Assembly: GCA_009840225.1 (NCBI GenBank)
Contig: VXOE01000011.1
Location: 1 to 49,212 of the forward strand
Length of the DNA: 49,212 nt
Direction: 5' to 3'
Origin: Caldilineaceae bacterium SB0662_bin_25
Lineage (GTDB): Bacteria; Chloroflexota; Anaerolineae; Caldilineales; Caldilineaceae
The notes under the pieces are model-generated. The model did not search any database and was not told where the DNA came from. It saw nothing but the letters and a program-made list of their open reading frames with translations. Of this stretch, positions 1-7,101 are shown one piece after another. The translations under genes were made by a program, and so were the position numbers. Each line of letters opens with the position of its first letter. Within the stretch, counting starts at the first letter, position 1.

Positions 1-43
1 TGCGGGGGCGGAGCCCCCGCACAAGGGAGGGCCGAATAGGCCC
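1..43. repeat. Tandem GC-rich hairpins
   Basis: Positions 1-9 and 13-21 form a perfect 9-bp inverted repeat around a 3-base loop. A second 5-bp stem (29-33 with 39-43, 5-base loop) follows directly. No T-run comes after either stem, so a classical intrinsic terminator is not supported. They could be the 3' end structure of a gene left of the window or an extragenic palindromic repeat. Confidence 0.5.
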
Positions 44-324
44 GACCGCCCAGAAGCGAGGAGAGAGCAAAGAGAAGTGAGGAGAGAGAAAAATCCTTCG
101 CCACACGGAATCATGGGCGCCTTTGGGCATGGACTTAGCAGTTACCAACAGAATCTGAACCTTACCCAATATCAGCCCCAATTCAGGCGCCACACCAGAG
201 CGGCCTTCACACTATTTGAATCTTCTGCCGCGCCTACATGGCGCGCCTATGTTAAAATATCTGAAACAATTCTACATTTGGCCGCGGTAACGACTCCAGA
301 GCGGCGGGCAAGAGAACGACAGAG
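44..324. other. Non-coding leader before the E1 beta gene
   Basis: No convincing coding frame. The first half is purine-rich. An 8-bp palindrome (GGCGCGCC, 239-246) lies close to an AT-rich stretch near 250-260 that could hold a -10 element, but I cannot pair it with a good -35. A promoter for the downstream gene is expected here by position only. Confidence 0.3.
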
Positions 325-1311
325 ATGAACAGCACTGAGGAAATGACATACATTGCGGCGATCACAGATGCGCTAGATGTGGAGATGGCGCGCGACCCGG
401 AAGTGATAATTTTCGGCGAAGACGTGGCCGGGCCTTTCGGCGGCGCCTTCAAAGTAACGAAACCGCTGACGGAGAAATACCCGCCCGAGCGCATTTTCAA
501 CACGCCCATGTGCGAGAACGCATTCATCAGCATGGGTACAGGCATGGCGCTGATGGGGATGCGGCCGGTGATAGAGATGCAGTTCGCCGACTTCATTTCC
601 AGCGGTTTTGACAGCATCGTGCAGTTCGCCGCAACCAACCATTACCGCTGGGGGGCGCCGGTTCCCTGGGTGATCCGGGCGCCGAGCGACGGCGGGTTGC
701 GTTCCGGTCCCTTCCACAGTCAGAACCCTGAGGCGTGGTTTACCCACTCACCTGGTCTCAAGGTCGTGGCGCCGGCGACGCCGGCAGATGCCAAGGGTCT
801 GCTGGTGGCAGCGATACGCGACAATAACCCGGTCATATACATGGAGAGCAAGATCCTTTACAGATCGGAGCGCGGGCCTGTGCCGGAAGGCGACTACACG
901 GTTCCGATTGGAGAGGCCCATTTGGCGCGGGAAGGCGCGGATCTGTCAGTCATCACTTATGGAGCTCAAGTGCGGGAAGCCCACGAGGCGGCTTCCCAGC
1001 TGGCAGAGGAAGGCGTTGACGTCGAAATCCTCGATCTGCGCACGCTCAAGCCCCTGGACACCGAAGCAATCCTCGAAAGCGCACGCAAGACGGGCAAAGT
1101 ACTTATCGTCCACAGTGCCACAGGGAACACCGGAGTCGGCGCGGAGGTGGCGGCGCTGATCGCACAGGAGGCGTTTGAGTGGCTGGATGCGCCGATTCAG
1201 CGGTTGACGGGCCTGGACGTGCCTGTTCCCTTCAGCCCTACCTTGGAGGACGCGTACCGTCCTAGCGCGGCGAAGATCTACACAGTTGGCAAGGAGCTGG
1301 CGGCGTTCTGA
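325..1311 (+). CDS. pdhB: 2-oxoacid dehydrogenase E1 component, beta subunit (pyruvate dehydrogenase type)
   Basis: Thiamine-diphosphate-dependent decarboxylase subunit that, with an alpha subunit, oxidatively decarboxylates a 2-oxoacid and passes the acyl group to lipoyl-E2 in the cytoplasm. The 328-residue length is typical. The pyrimidine-binding domain covers about residues 5-185, with GEDVAGPFGG (31-40) and NTPMCENAF (59-67). E64 fits the position of the glutamate that contacts the thiamine aminopyrimidine. GPFHSQNPEAWF and the following PGLKVVAPATP are E1-beta hallmarks. The C-terminal transketolase domain starts near residue 200. The ATG start has only a weak purine-rich ribosome site. 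The substrate (pyruvate, branched-chain 2-oxoacids or acetoin) cannot be told from sequence alone. No alpha-subunit gene is visible immediately upstream, which is unusual. The Nudix gene starts 2 bases after its stop codon. Confidence 0.9.
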   Translation: MNSTEEMTYIAAITDALDVEMARDPEVIIFGEDVAGPFGGAFKVTKPLTEKYPPERIFNTPMCENAFISMGTGMALMGMRPVIEMQFADFISSGFDSIVQFAATNHYRWGAPVPWVIRAPSDGGLRSGPFHSQNPEAWFTHSPGLKVVAPATPADAKGLLVAAIRDNNPVIYMESKILYRSERGPVPEGDYTVPIGEAHLAREGADLSVITYGAQVREAHEAASQLAEEGVDVEILDLRTLKPLDTEAILESARKTGKVLIVHSATGNTGVGAEVAALIAQEAFEWLDAPIQRLTGLDVPVPFSPTLEDAYRPSAAKIYTVGKELAAF

Positions 1312-1313
1312 AC

Positions 1314-1973
1314 ATGGGCAATTTCAACTTAAAACTGGCAACGCTTTGTTATGTGCAGCGGCCCGGTCAGACACTCATGCTGCACAGGGTCAAGCGCGCC
1401 AACGACTACCACGAGGGCAAATGGAACGGTCTTGGCGGGAAGTTTGAGCCAGGGGAATCGCCGGAAGAGTGTGTGGTGCGAGAGGTTTGCGAGGAAAGCG
1501 GGCTTGTTTGCATAGACCCGGCGCTGCGGGGGCAGATCACTTTCCCCAACTTCGATGGCGAGGCAGACTGGTATGTGTGGCTCTTCCTTGCCAAGCACTG
1601 GACGGGGCAGCTACGCGATTCTCTGGAGGGGAGGCTTGCCTGGATCGACAACGACCGTCTGCTGGAGCTGAACCTGTGGCCGGGCGACAGGATGTTTATC
1701 CCGTGGCTATTCGAGGACCGATTCTTTTCGGCGAAGTTTCTGTATGAAGGCGGCGAATTTCAGGGATATGAGGCCACTTTCTACGGGCAGGACGGACGTA
1801 TAGAGCGAGAGAGTTACGTGCATCGAGTCAAAGCCGCGGAGACCGAATTCGTCCCGGTCTACGAGCCGGTGGACGACACTTTCTGCTGGCTGTGCGGTGG
1901 CGAGGTAACCAAACGCCACTGCAAGATCATTTGTACTCAGTGCGGATTCACCCGCGATTGCAGCGACCCCTAA
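1314..1973 (+). CDS. Nudix hydrolase (MutT/8-oxo-dGTPase type) with C-terminal zinc ribbon
   Basis: Predicted pyrophosphohydrolase of a nucleoside diphosphate-X substrate, most like 8-oxo-dGTP diphosphatases. The complete Nudix box runs from G42 to L64 and matches G-x5-E-x7-REUxEExGU exactly (E48, R56 E57, E60 E61, G63). The WPGDRMFIPW segment after the core also resembles MTH1-like enzymes. After a 40-residue connector the protein ends with CWLCGG (191-196), C203 and CTQCGFTRDC (207-216), a probable Cys4 zinc ribbon. At 219 residues it is clearly longer than simple MutT (about 130-150). It starts 2 bases after the E1 beta stop, so the two are probably co-transcribed. The Nudix call is secure; the substrate and the role of the ribbon are inferred. 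Confidence 0.88.
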   Translation: MGNFNLKLATLCYVQRPGQTLMLHRVKRANDYHEGKWNGLGGKFEPGESPEECVVREVCEESGLVCIDPALRGQITFPNFDGEADWYVWLFLAKHWTGQLRDSLEGRLAWIDNDRLLELNLWPGDRMFIPWLFEDRFFSAKFLYEGGEFQGYEATFYGQDGRIERESYVHRVKAAETEFVPVYEPVDDTFCWLCGGEVTKRHCKIICTQCGFTRDCSDP

Positions 1974-2061
1974 AGAACGGCTGTTAATTCTCAATTCTTC
2001 CTAATTCAAGGCGGTAGGGGACGGCCGAGGCCTTGCATCGAGCCTGTGTCTGGCAGTTCCC

Positions 2062-4086
2062 TTACTGCTCAGCCAGGGCTTTCTCCCCGGCGGCGAGGAC
2101 CTCCAGGATGCGGTCCGTGTCGTAGACGCAGCCGGCCCAGGTGCCGCCGCTTACGGCCTGCAATGCCGCCCACAGGCGAGTATCGTCAGGAAGCCTTGGG
2201 TCGGCGGCCAGGTCGGGATGAAGGGAACGTTTGGCCAATAGGTCGGATCCTTCCTCGCGCTGCATCGCGCCTGAACCATTGCCGCCAACACCACTTCCAT
2301 TGCTACTATGTGGGGCCAGGAGATCCAGTCTGCCCTGAAGGTTGACTGTGTCCACTTCAATCTGAACCGTATCCCCTTCCCGAACGCGGCCGATTGCGCC
2401 GCCCGCCAGTGCCTCAGGACCGACGTGGCCGATACATGCCCCCGTGCTGACGCCGGAGAATCGCGCATCGGTGACGAGAGCGACTTGCTTTCCAAAGGGC
2501 AGATAGCGTAGTGCCGAAGTCAGCTGATAGGTCTCTTCCATTCCGCTTCCCATCGGGCCACAACCGATCAGGACGATAACGTCACCCGCCTGGATCGATT
2601 TTTCATGGTTGCCTTTGATGGCGGCAATCGCCTCGCGTTCGCTTGTAAAGACTCTCGCGGGGCCCGTCTTGCGGTAGACGCCGTCCGGGTCAACAACAGA
2701 GGGATCAATAGCCGTGCTTTTGATGACCGATCCCTCGGGAGCCAGGTTGCCGGTGGGGAAGGTAACGGTACTGGTCAGCCCGCGCGTTGACGCGGTCTTT
2801 GGGTCCATGATGACGTCATTGGGATCGACGCCGTCGGCCGAGAATAGGCGTTCACGCAGGCGCTTGCGGCGTTCGCTGTTCTGCCATTCGTCGAGCAGTC
2901 CATCGAGCGGGCGGCCATGGACGGTGAGTGCGTCCAGTTGCAGGAGGTCCAGGTCGCGCAGGTGGAGCATCACCTCGGGCACGCCGCCGGCGAGGAAGGC
3001 CTGGACGGTGGGATGGCCCTTGGGCCCGTTGGGCAGGACGTCGACGAGTCGCGGCACTTCTGCGTTGATGCGCTGCCAGTCGGAGACACTGGGACGTGGC
3101 AGACCGGCAGCGTGGGCGACGGCGGGGATGTGGAGCAGCAGGTTGGTCGAGCCTCCGAAGGCGGCGTGTACGACCATGGCGTTATGGAGGGCATTTTCGG
3201 TGAGAATGTCGGCGCAGGCGACCTCATTTTCGTGTAGTGATACTAAGGCTTGGGCTGACCGATCAGCTGCATCCCTCCATATCGGTTGACCGGAGGGCGC
3301 CAACGCGGCATGCATCAGAGTGAGACCCAGGGCCTCGGCTACAACCTGAGATGTGGCGGCCGTACCGAGGAACTGGCAGCCACCTCCGGGCGAGGCACAG
3401 GCGCGGCAACCCAACTCAGCGGCCTCTTCTATCGTGATTTCGCCGTGGGAGAAGCGGGCGCCGATGGTCTGCACCTTGCCGGCGTCTTCGCCGTCGCTGG
3501 GGGGCAGGGTCACGCCGCCGGGGACGAGTACCACGGGCAGTTCCCGCTGTGCTGCAAGGGCGATCATCATGGCTGGCAGACCCTTGTCGCATGTTGCCAC
3601 GCCCATCACACCCTTTCGCGTAGGCAGCGAGCGGATGAGGCGGCGCAGGACGATTGCAGCGTCGTTGCGGTAGGGCAAGGAGTCCATCATACCGGTCGTG
3701 CCCTGCGAACGTCCGTCGCAAGGGTCTGTGACGAAACCGGCAAAGGGTACCATGCCAAGATCCTTGAGGCGGGCGGCCGCGGCCTCCATCAGCAGTCCGA
3801 CTTCCCAGTGGCCGGTATGGTAGCCGAGGGCGACCGGCGTGCCGTCCGGGGCACGGATACCGCCCTGTGTACTGAGGATGAGAAACTCCGGATTACGCAG
3901 CCGCCGGGGGTTCCAGCCCATGCCGGCGTCCTGTGTGAGCCCGAAGATGTCGCCGCTGGGCGCGTTGCGCAGGAACTCATCGTCCAGAGGCAGGGAGCCA
4001 GTGGGACCGGCGGCATTGGTCTGAACGTCAAAGAGGCTGCTGTCGTGGTTGTCTACCGGGATCGGGCTAGAATTCTTGGCGGCCAT
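2062..4086 (-). CDS. yjhG: YjhG/YagF-family D-xylonate dehydratase (IlvD/Edd superfamily)
   Basis: Predicted Fe-S-dependent sugar-acid dehydratase converting D-xylonate (or a related aldonate) to the 2-keto-3-deoxy acid. The 674-residue protein follows the E. coli YjhG/YagF pattern almost throughout: [16 protein letters not shown] near the start, [48 protein letters not shown] and [20 protein letters not shown]. The cysteines in DPCDG, ATCDKG and GGGCQF are the expected cluster ligands. A Gly/Ser/Asn-rich insert (coded near 2260-2310) before the last 70 residues is not usual in the family. An AAAGGA ribosome site lies 7 bases before the ATG, and a plausible promoter is at 4152-4180. The SMP-30 lactonase and the SDR nearby fit an oxidative pentose or uronate pathway. 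Confidence 0.92.
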   Translation of the reverse strand: MAAKNSSPIPVDNHDSSLFDVQTNAAGPTGSLPLDDEFLRNAPSGDIFGLTQDAGMGWNPRRLRNPEFLILSTQGGIRAPDGTPVALGYHTGHWEVGLLMEAAAARLKDLGMVPFAGFVTDPCDGRSQGTTGMMDSLPYRNDAAIVLRRLIRSLPTRKGVMGVATCDKGLPAMMIALAAQRELPVVLVPGGVTLPPSDGEDAGKVQTIGARFSHGEITIEEAAELGCRACASPGGGCQFLGTAATSQVVAEALGLTLMHAALAPSGQPIWRDAADRSAQALVSLHENEVACADILTENALHNAMVVHAAFGGSTNLLLHIPAVAHAAGLPRPSVSDWQRINAEVPRLVDVLPNGPKGHPTVQAFLAGGVPEVMLHLRDLDLLQLDALTVHGRPLDGLLDEWQNSERRKRLRERLFSADGVDPNDVIMDPKTASTRGLTSTVTFPTGNLAPEGSVIKSTAIDPSVVDPDGVYRKTGPARVFTSEREAIAAIKGNHEKSIQAGDVIVLIGCGPMGSGMEETYQLTSALRYLPFGKQVALVTDARFSGVSTGACIGHVGPEALAGGAIGRVREGDTVQIEVDTVNLQGRLDLLAPHSSNGSGVGGNGSGAMQREEGSDLLAKRSLHPDLAADPRLPDDTRLWAALQAVSGGTWAGCVYDTDRILEVLAAGEKALAEQ

Positions 4087-4151
4087 TGTGTTTTCCTTTA
4101 CAAGAATCGGACCTCTTTATGTCTAACTTTTTCATGGTCGTTTGCTTGCTC

Positions 4152-4180
4152 TTTATAGCACGGGCGTTTAAGATGGACAA
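4152..4180 (-). promoter_or_regulatory. Candidate sigma-70 promoter for the xylonate dehydratase
   Basis: Reading the minus strand, TTGTCC (4175-4180) is followed by a 17-base spacer and TATAAA (4152-4157). This gives 4/6 and 5/6 matches to the consensus. It lies about 65 bases before the ATG at 4086 in the divergent gap between this gene and the methyltransferase. Confidence 0.5.
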
Positions 4181-4225
4181 CCACTGACAGGACCTGATTT
4201 CTTGTAGTCATGTGGAGTACTTTGG

Positions 4226-4960
4226 ATGAACAGCGGACTGAAGCAGGATGCCTTCGGACTTCTCTTGGCCGACCATCTTGCAGGTGAAGACTGCAGTGAG
4301 TTTATCGAGCGGGATGACGGTTATCTCATGGCAACAGACAATCTGCCCGCTTACTTTGCACCCTACAACGATTGGCCTCCGCGTATGCAGCAAGCGATGG
4401 AATTCGTACATGGCCGCGTCCTTGATGTTGGTGTGGGAGCCGGCCGCTTTGCGCTGTATCTGCAGGAAAGAGGCCATGAGGTGGTAGGCATCGATGTGTC
4501 GCCCGGCGCGCTCGAGATCTGTCGAAAGCGGGGCGTTAAGAATGTGAAGCAGTTGCCCTTTCACAGAGTTGACGGATCTCTTGGTACTTTTGATACCGTT
4601 CTGATGATGGGTAACAACTTTGGTCTGTTTGCAAACCCCCGCCGGGCAAAGTGGATGCTCCGGCGGCTCAAGAATTTCACCAGTCAAGATGCTCGCATCG
4701 TGGCTGAGTCGCTCGACATTTATGGAACAGACAAGCCGGAGCATCTTGGCTATCATGATCGAAACCGCCAGAGGGGGCGAATGGCCGGCGAGATTCGCCT
4801 GCGCGTGCGATACCGCCAGTTGATCGGCGACTGGTTCGACTATCTGATGGTCTCTCAAGCGGAGATGCAGAAGATCGTGGAGGGTACCGGTTGGCGCGTT
4901 GCTGAATTCATAGGCGGAACCGGCGGGCAGTACATTGGTGTGATAGGAAAAGTGGGTTGA
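4226..4960 (+). CDS. Class I SAM-dependent methyltransferase
   Basis: A 244-residue predicted cytoplasmic methyltransferase with a Rossmann core. Motif I is VLDVGVGAGRFALYL (about residues 69-83), followed by the acidic motif II VVGIDVSPGALE. FDTVLMMGNNFGLF corresponds to motif IV/post-I. The C-terminal half (residues about 150-235) is a beta-rich cap seen in many Methyltransf_25-type proteins of unknown substrate. The start is supported by GGAG 8 bases before the ATG. It is transcribed divergently from the xylonate dehydratase and precedes the SDR by 54 bases on the same strand, so they may share a transcript. The sequence does not reveal the methyl acceptor. Confidence 0.82.
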   Translation: MNSGLKQDAFGLLLADHLAGEDCSEFIERDDGYLMATDNLPAYFAPYNDWPPRMQQAMEFVHGRVLDVGVGAGRFALYLQERGHEVVGIDVSPGALEICRKRGVKNVKQLPFHRVDGSLGTFDTVLMMGNNFGLFANPRRAKWMLRRLKNFTSQDARIVAESLDIYGTDKPEHLGYHDRNRQRGRMAGEIRLRVRYRQLIGDWFDYLMVSQAEMQKIVEGTGWRVAEFIGGTGGQYIGVIGKVG

Positions 4961-5014
4961 ACCGGCAGGGCGTCGCTGATCGCCCGCCTCTCAGAAGTCA
5001 CATGAGGTCCTTAT

Positions 5015-5752
5015 ATGACTCGGAAAGTATTGCTTACCGGTGCGGCCGGTAAAATTGGCAGTTTTTTCCACAATGCCTATGCAGACTCCTACAGTTTCGT
5101 CCTTACGGATATTGCTGAACCGGAGGATACGAAGGGCGCTCCCTTCACGCTGGCGGATTTGAGCGATTTCGACGCGATTCGATCGCTCTTTGAAGGCGTC
5201 GACACGGTGGTCCACCTGGGGGCGGATCCGAACATGGACGCCTCCTGGGAGAGTCTTCTTCCCAACAATGTAATCGCCACTTACAATGTGTTTGAAGCCG
5301 CCCATCAGGCCGGTTGCCGGCGGGTTGTCTATGCGAGCAGCATCAATGCAGTGTTAGGCTATCCACGCGATCAGCAGGTTCACACCAGCCAACCCGTTTA
5401 TCCCATCAACCTATATGGCGCGACAAAGTGCTGGGGCGAGGCCCTGGCGCGCTATTATTCGGCCGCGCACGGTCTTTCCTCACTATGTCTCCGTTTCGGC
5501 GCCGTACAGGACCGCGACTCGGAATGGATCCACTGGGATCACGAGTATGTAGAGATCATTCAGACATTGGAGGACAATGCTGGCCTGATCGCGGCGGCGG
5601 TCGAGGCGGGCGACGACGTTCTGTTTGGCAACTTTCACGGCATTTCGGACAATCGCTACAAGCGCCTGGACATGACCGACACGAAGGCGGTTCTCAATTA
5701 CACACCGCAGGACGACGCCTTTGAAATGGCGCGGCGCCGGGGGAACCTGTAA
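5015..5752 (+). CDS. NAD-dependent epimerase/dehydratase-family SDR, uronate-dehydrogenase-like
   Basis: Extended short-chain dehydrogenase of 245 residues. The nucleotide-binding motif GAAGKIG occurs at residues 9-15, the acidic residue ending beta-2 is in LTDIAE, and VVHLGA follows. The catalytic Tyr and Lys are in YGATKCWGE, with the Ser in YASSINAVLGY. The overall order matches uronate dehydrogenases (Udh), which oxidise D-galacturonate or D-glucuronate to the aldarolactone with NAD+. Other sugar dehydrogenases or epimerases of the same fold are possible. A lactonase and an aldonate dehydratase encoded within 2 kb on either side support an oxidative sugar role, which is inference. Confidence 0.78.
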   Translation: MTRKVLLTGAAGKIGSFFHNAYADSYSFVLTDIAEPEDTKGAPFTLADLSDFDAIRSLFEGVDTVVHLGADPNMDASWESLLPNNVIATYNVFEAAHQAGCRRVVYASSINAVLGYPRDQQVHTSQPVYPINLYGATKCWGEALARYYSAAHGLSSLCLRFGAVQDRDSEWIHWDHEYVEIIQTLEDNAGLIAAAVEAGDDVLFGNFHGISDNRYKRLDMTDTKAVLNYTPQDDAFEMARRRGNL

Positions 5753-5785
5753 TCTCGCCAGATATTTCGTGGTGGCGCCGACTGC

Positions 5786-6007
5786 TCACCCGAGGGCCTT
5801 CAGTTCGGCGTCAATGGCCTGCAGCTTTTCCTGGGAAAGGCCTGCGTCGACCGCCTCCGGGTAGTAGGAGATTTGCTGCAAGGTCAGATGCATTGCCATA
5901 GGCAGGTCCGGGTGGGATGAGGCGCCTGGCATGTGCTTGTCCAGGATGGCCTTGGCTTGCTCATTGCTCAGAATATCCTGCAGTGTTGAGTGAATGCTGT
6001 AGGACAT
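5786..6007 (-). CDS. Small helical protein of unknown function (73 residues)
   Basis: A short acidic protein, predicted mostly helical, with no membrane segment or signal peptide. The layout is a 'DILSNEQAKAILDKHMPG' segment, a 'LPMAMHLTLQQISYYP' segment and a closing 'LSQEKLQAIDAELKAL' helix. From memory, similar blocks occur as a small C-terminal domain on some secreted sugar-active hydrolases and lactonases; here it stands alone. It is very likely real: AAGGAG lies 7 bases before the ATG, and it sits 27 bases downstream of the SMP-30 lactonase on the same strand. It may be a detached accessory domain of that enzyme. Its function is unknown. Confidence 0.75.
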   Translation of the reverse strand: MSYSIHSTLQDILSNEQAKAILDKHMPGASSHPDLPMAMHLTLQQISYYPEAVDAGLSQEKLQAIDAELKALG

Positions 6008-6034
6008 CTAGAAACTCCTTCTCGTTGATTGAAT

Positions 6035-7015
6035 TTACGGCTGCTGCGCGCCGGTCGTTTCAACGTATACTGAGTAGAGCGACTGGCTTCCCGCCATAAA
6101 CAGCCTGTTCTTCCCCGCTCCGCCAAAACAGAGATTCGCGCAGATTTCGGGCAGATGGATCTGGCCAATTCGGGTACCGTCCGGCGCGTAGCAGTGGGCG
6201 CCGTCGAAGCCTGGGCCGGCCCAACCGGCCGCGGCCCAGAGATTGCCGTCTTCATCGCACCGGATGCCGTCAGCCATGCCGGGGTTCATGTCGACGAAGA
6301 TGCGGCCATTTTCGAGGCGGTTATCGGCGGTGACGTCGAAGACACGGATGTGGGACGGGCCGTCAGGATCGTGCGAGCGTCCTGTATCCACGATGTACAG
6401 GAGGTCCTCGTCGGGCGAGAAGCAGAGTCCGTTCGGGCGCAGAAAGTCGTCGGCTACGATTGTTGCCTCTCGTGTTTCGGGGTCCAGACGATAGACGCGG
6501 GTGGGCAGCTCCGCTTCGGCGACCTTGCCTTCATAGTTGAGCATTATTCCGTAACCGGGGTCGGTGAACCAGACGCTGCCGTCTGAATGAACCACGACAT
6601 CGTTTGGAGAGCTGAGCCTCTTGCCTTCGAAACTGTCCATTAAGACAGTGATCGAGCCGTCGTGCTCGGTGCGGGTTACGCGGCGGCCCGTGTGCTCGCA
6701 GGTTACGAGCCTACCCTGGCGATCGCGGGTATTACCGTTACTGTGATGTGAGGGGCAGCGATAGACGCTTACCTCCTGGCTCTCCTCGGTCCAGCGCAAC
6801 ATTCGATTGTTGGGAATGTCGCTCCAGATCAGACATCGGGCGTCTCCGAACCACACTGGACCTTCGGCCCAGCGGCAACCGGTGAAGAGACGTTCGACGA
6901 CCGCGTTGCCAATCCTGTACTTGCTGAAGCGGTCATCAAGCACTTCGACAGCCGGGTCAGGGTAACGAACGACTCCTCCGCTCCAATCCCTTTCTGCCAA
7001 CGATGAAGTGGACAT
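6035..7015 (-). CDS. SMP-30/gluconolactonase-family lactonase
   Basis: A six-bladed beta-propeller hydrolase of 326 residues, predicted to open sugar-acid lactones to free aldonates using one divalent metal. Family landmarks are visible: the metal-ligand Glu in WAEGPVW (about residue 51), the Asn in SSPNDVVV, FLRPNGLCFSPDE with the third ligand Asn, and the Asp in MADGIRCDEDGNLWAA. HHSNGNTRDRQGRLV is also typical of the gluconolactonase branch. There is no signal peptide, so it should act in the cytoplasm. AAGGAG stands 8 bases before the ATG. The 73-residue gene follows it and probably shares its transcript. With the YjhG-type dehydratase about 2 kb away it would provide the lactonase step of oxidative xylose or uronate breakdown; the true substrate is not proven. 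Confidence 0.9.
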   Translation of the reverse strand: MSTSSLAERDWSGGVVRYPDPAVEVLDDRFSKYRIGNAVVERLFTGCRWAEGPVWFGDARCLIWSDIPNNRMLRWTEESQEVSVYRCPSHHSNGNTRDRQGRLVTCEHTGRRVTRTEHDGSITVLMDSFEGKRLSSPNDVVVHSDGSVWFTDPGYGIMLNYEGKVAEAELPTRVYRLDPETREATIVADDFLRPNGLCFSPDEDLLYIVDTGRSHDPDGPSHIRVFDVTADNRLENGRIFVDMNPGMADGIRCDEDGNLWAAAGWAGPGFDGAHCYAPDGTRIGQIHLPEICANLCFGGAGKNRLFMAGSQSLYSVYVETTGAQQP

Positions 7016-7101
7016 GTAGATTTCTCCTTGCTGAAAGACGGTGAGAGAGCGTTCTGCATCTGCCGGACATTATCGCAGACCAGCCGCCACGGTGCACAGA
7101 A

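Noticed and set aside
3286-4158. Long plus-strand open frame opposite the xylonate dehydratase
   Set aside because: It is antisense to a clearly conserved gene, has no family features, and results from the codon bias of the minus-strand gene.
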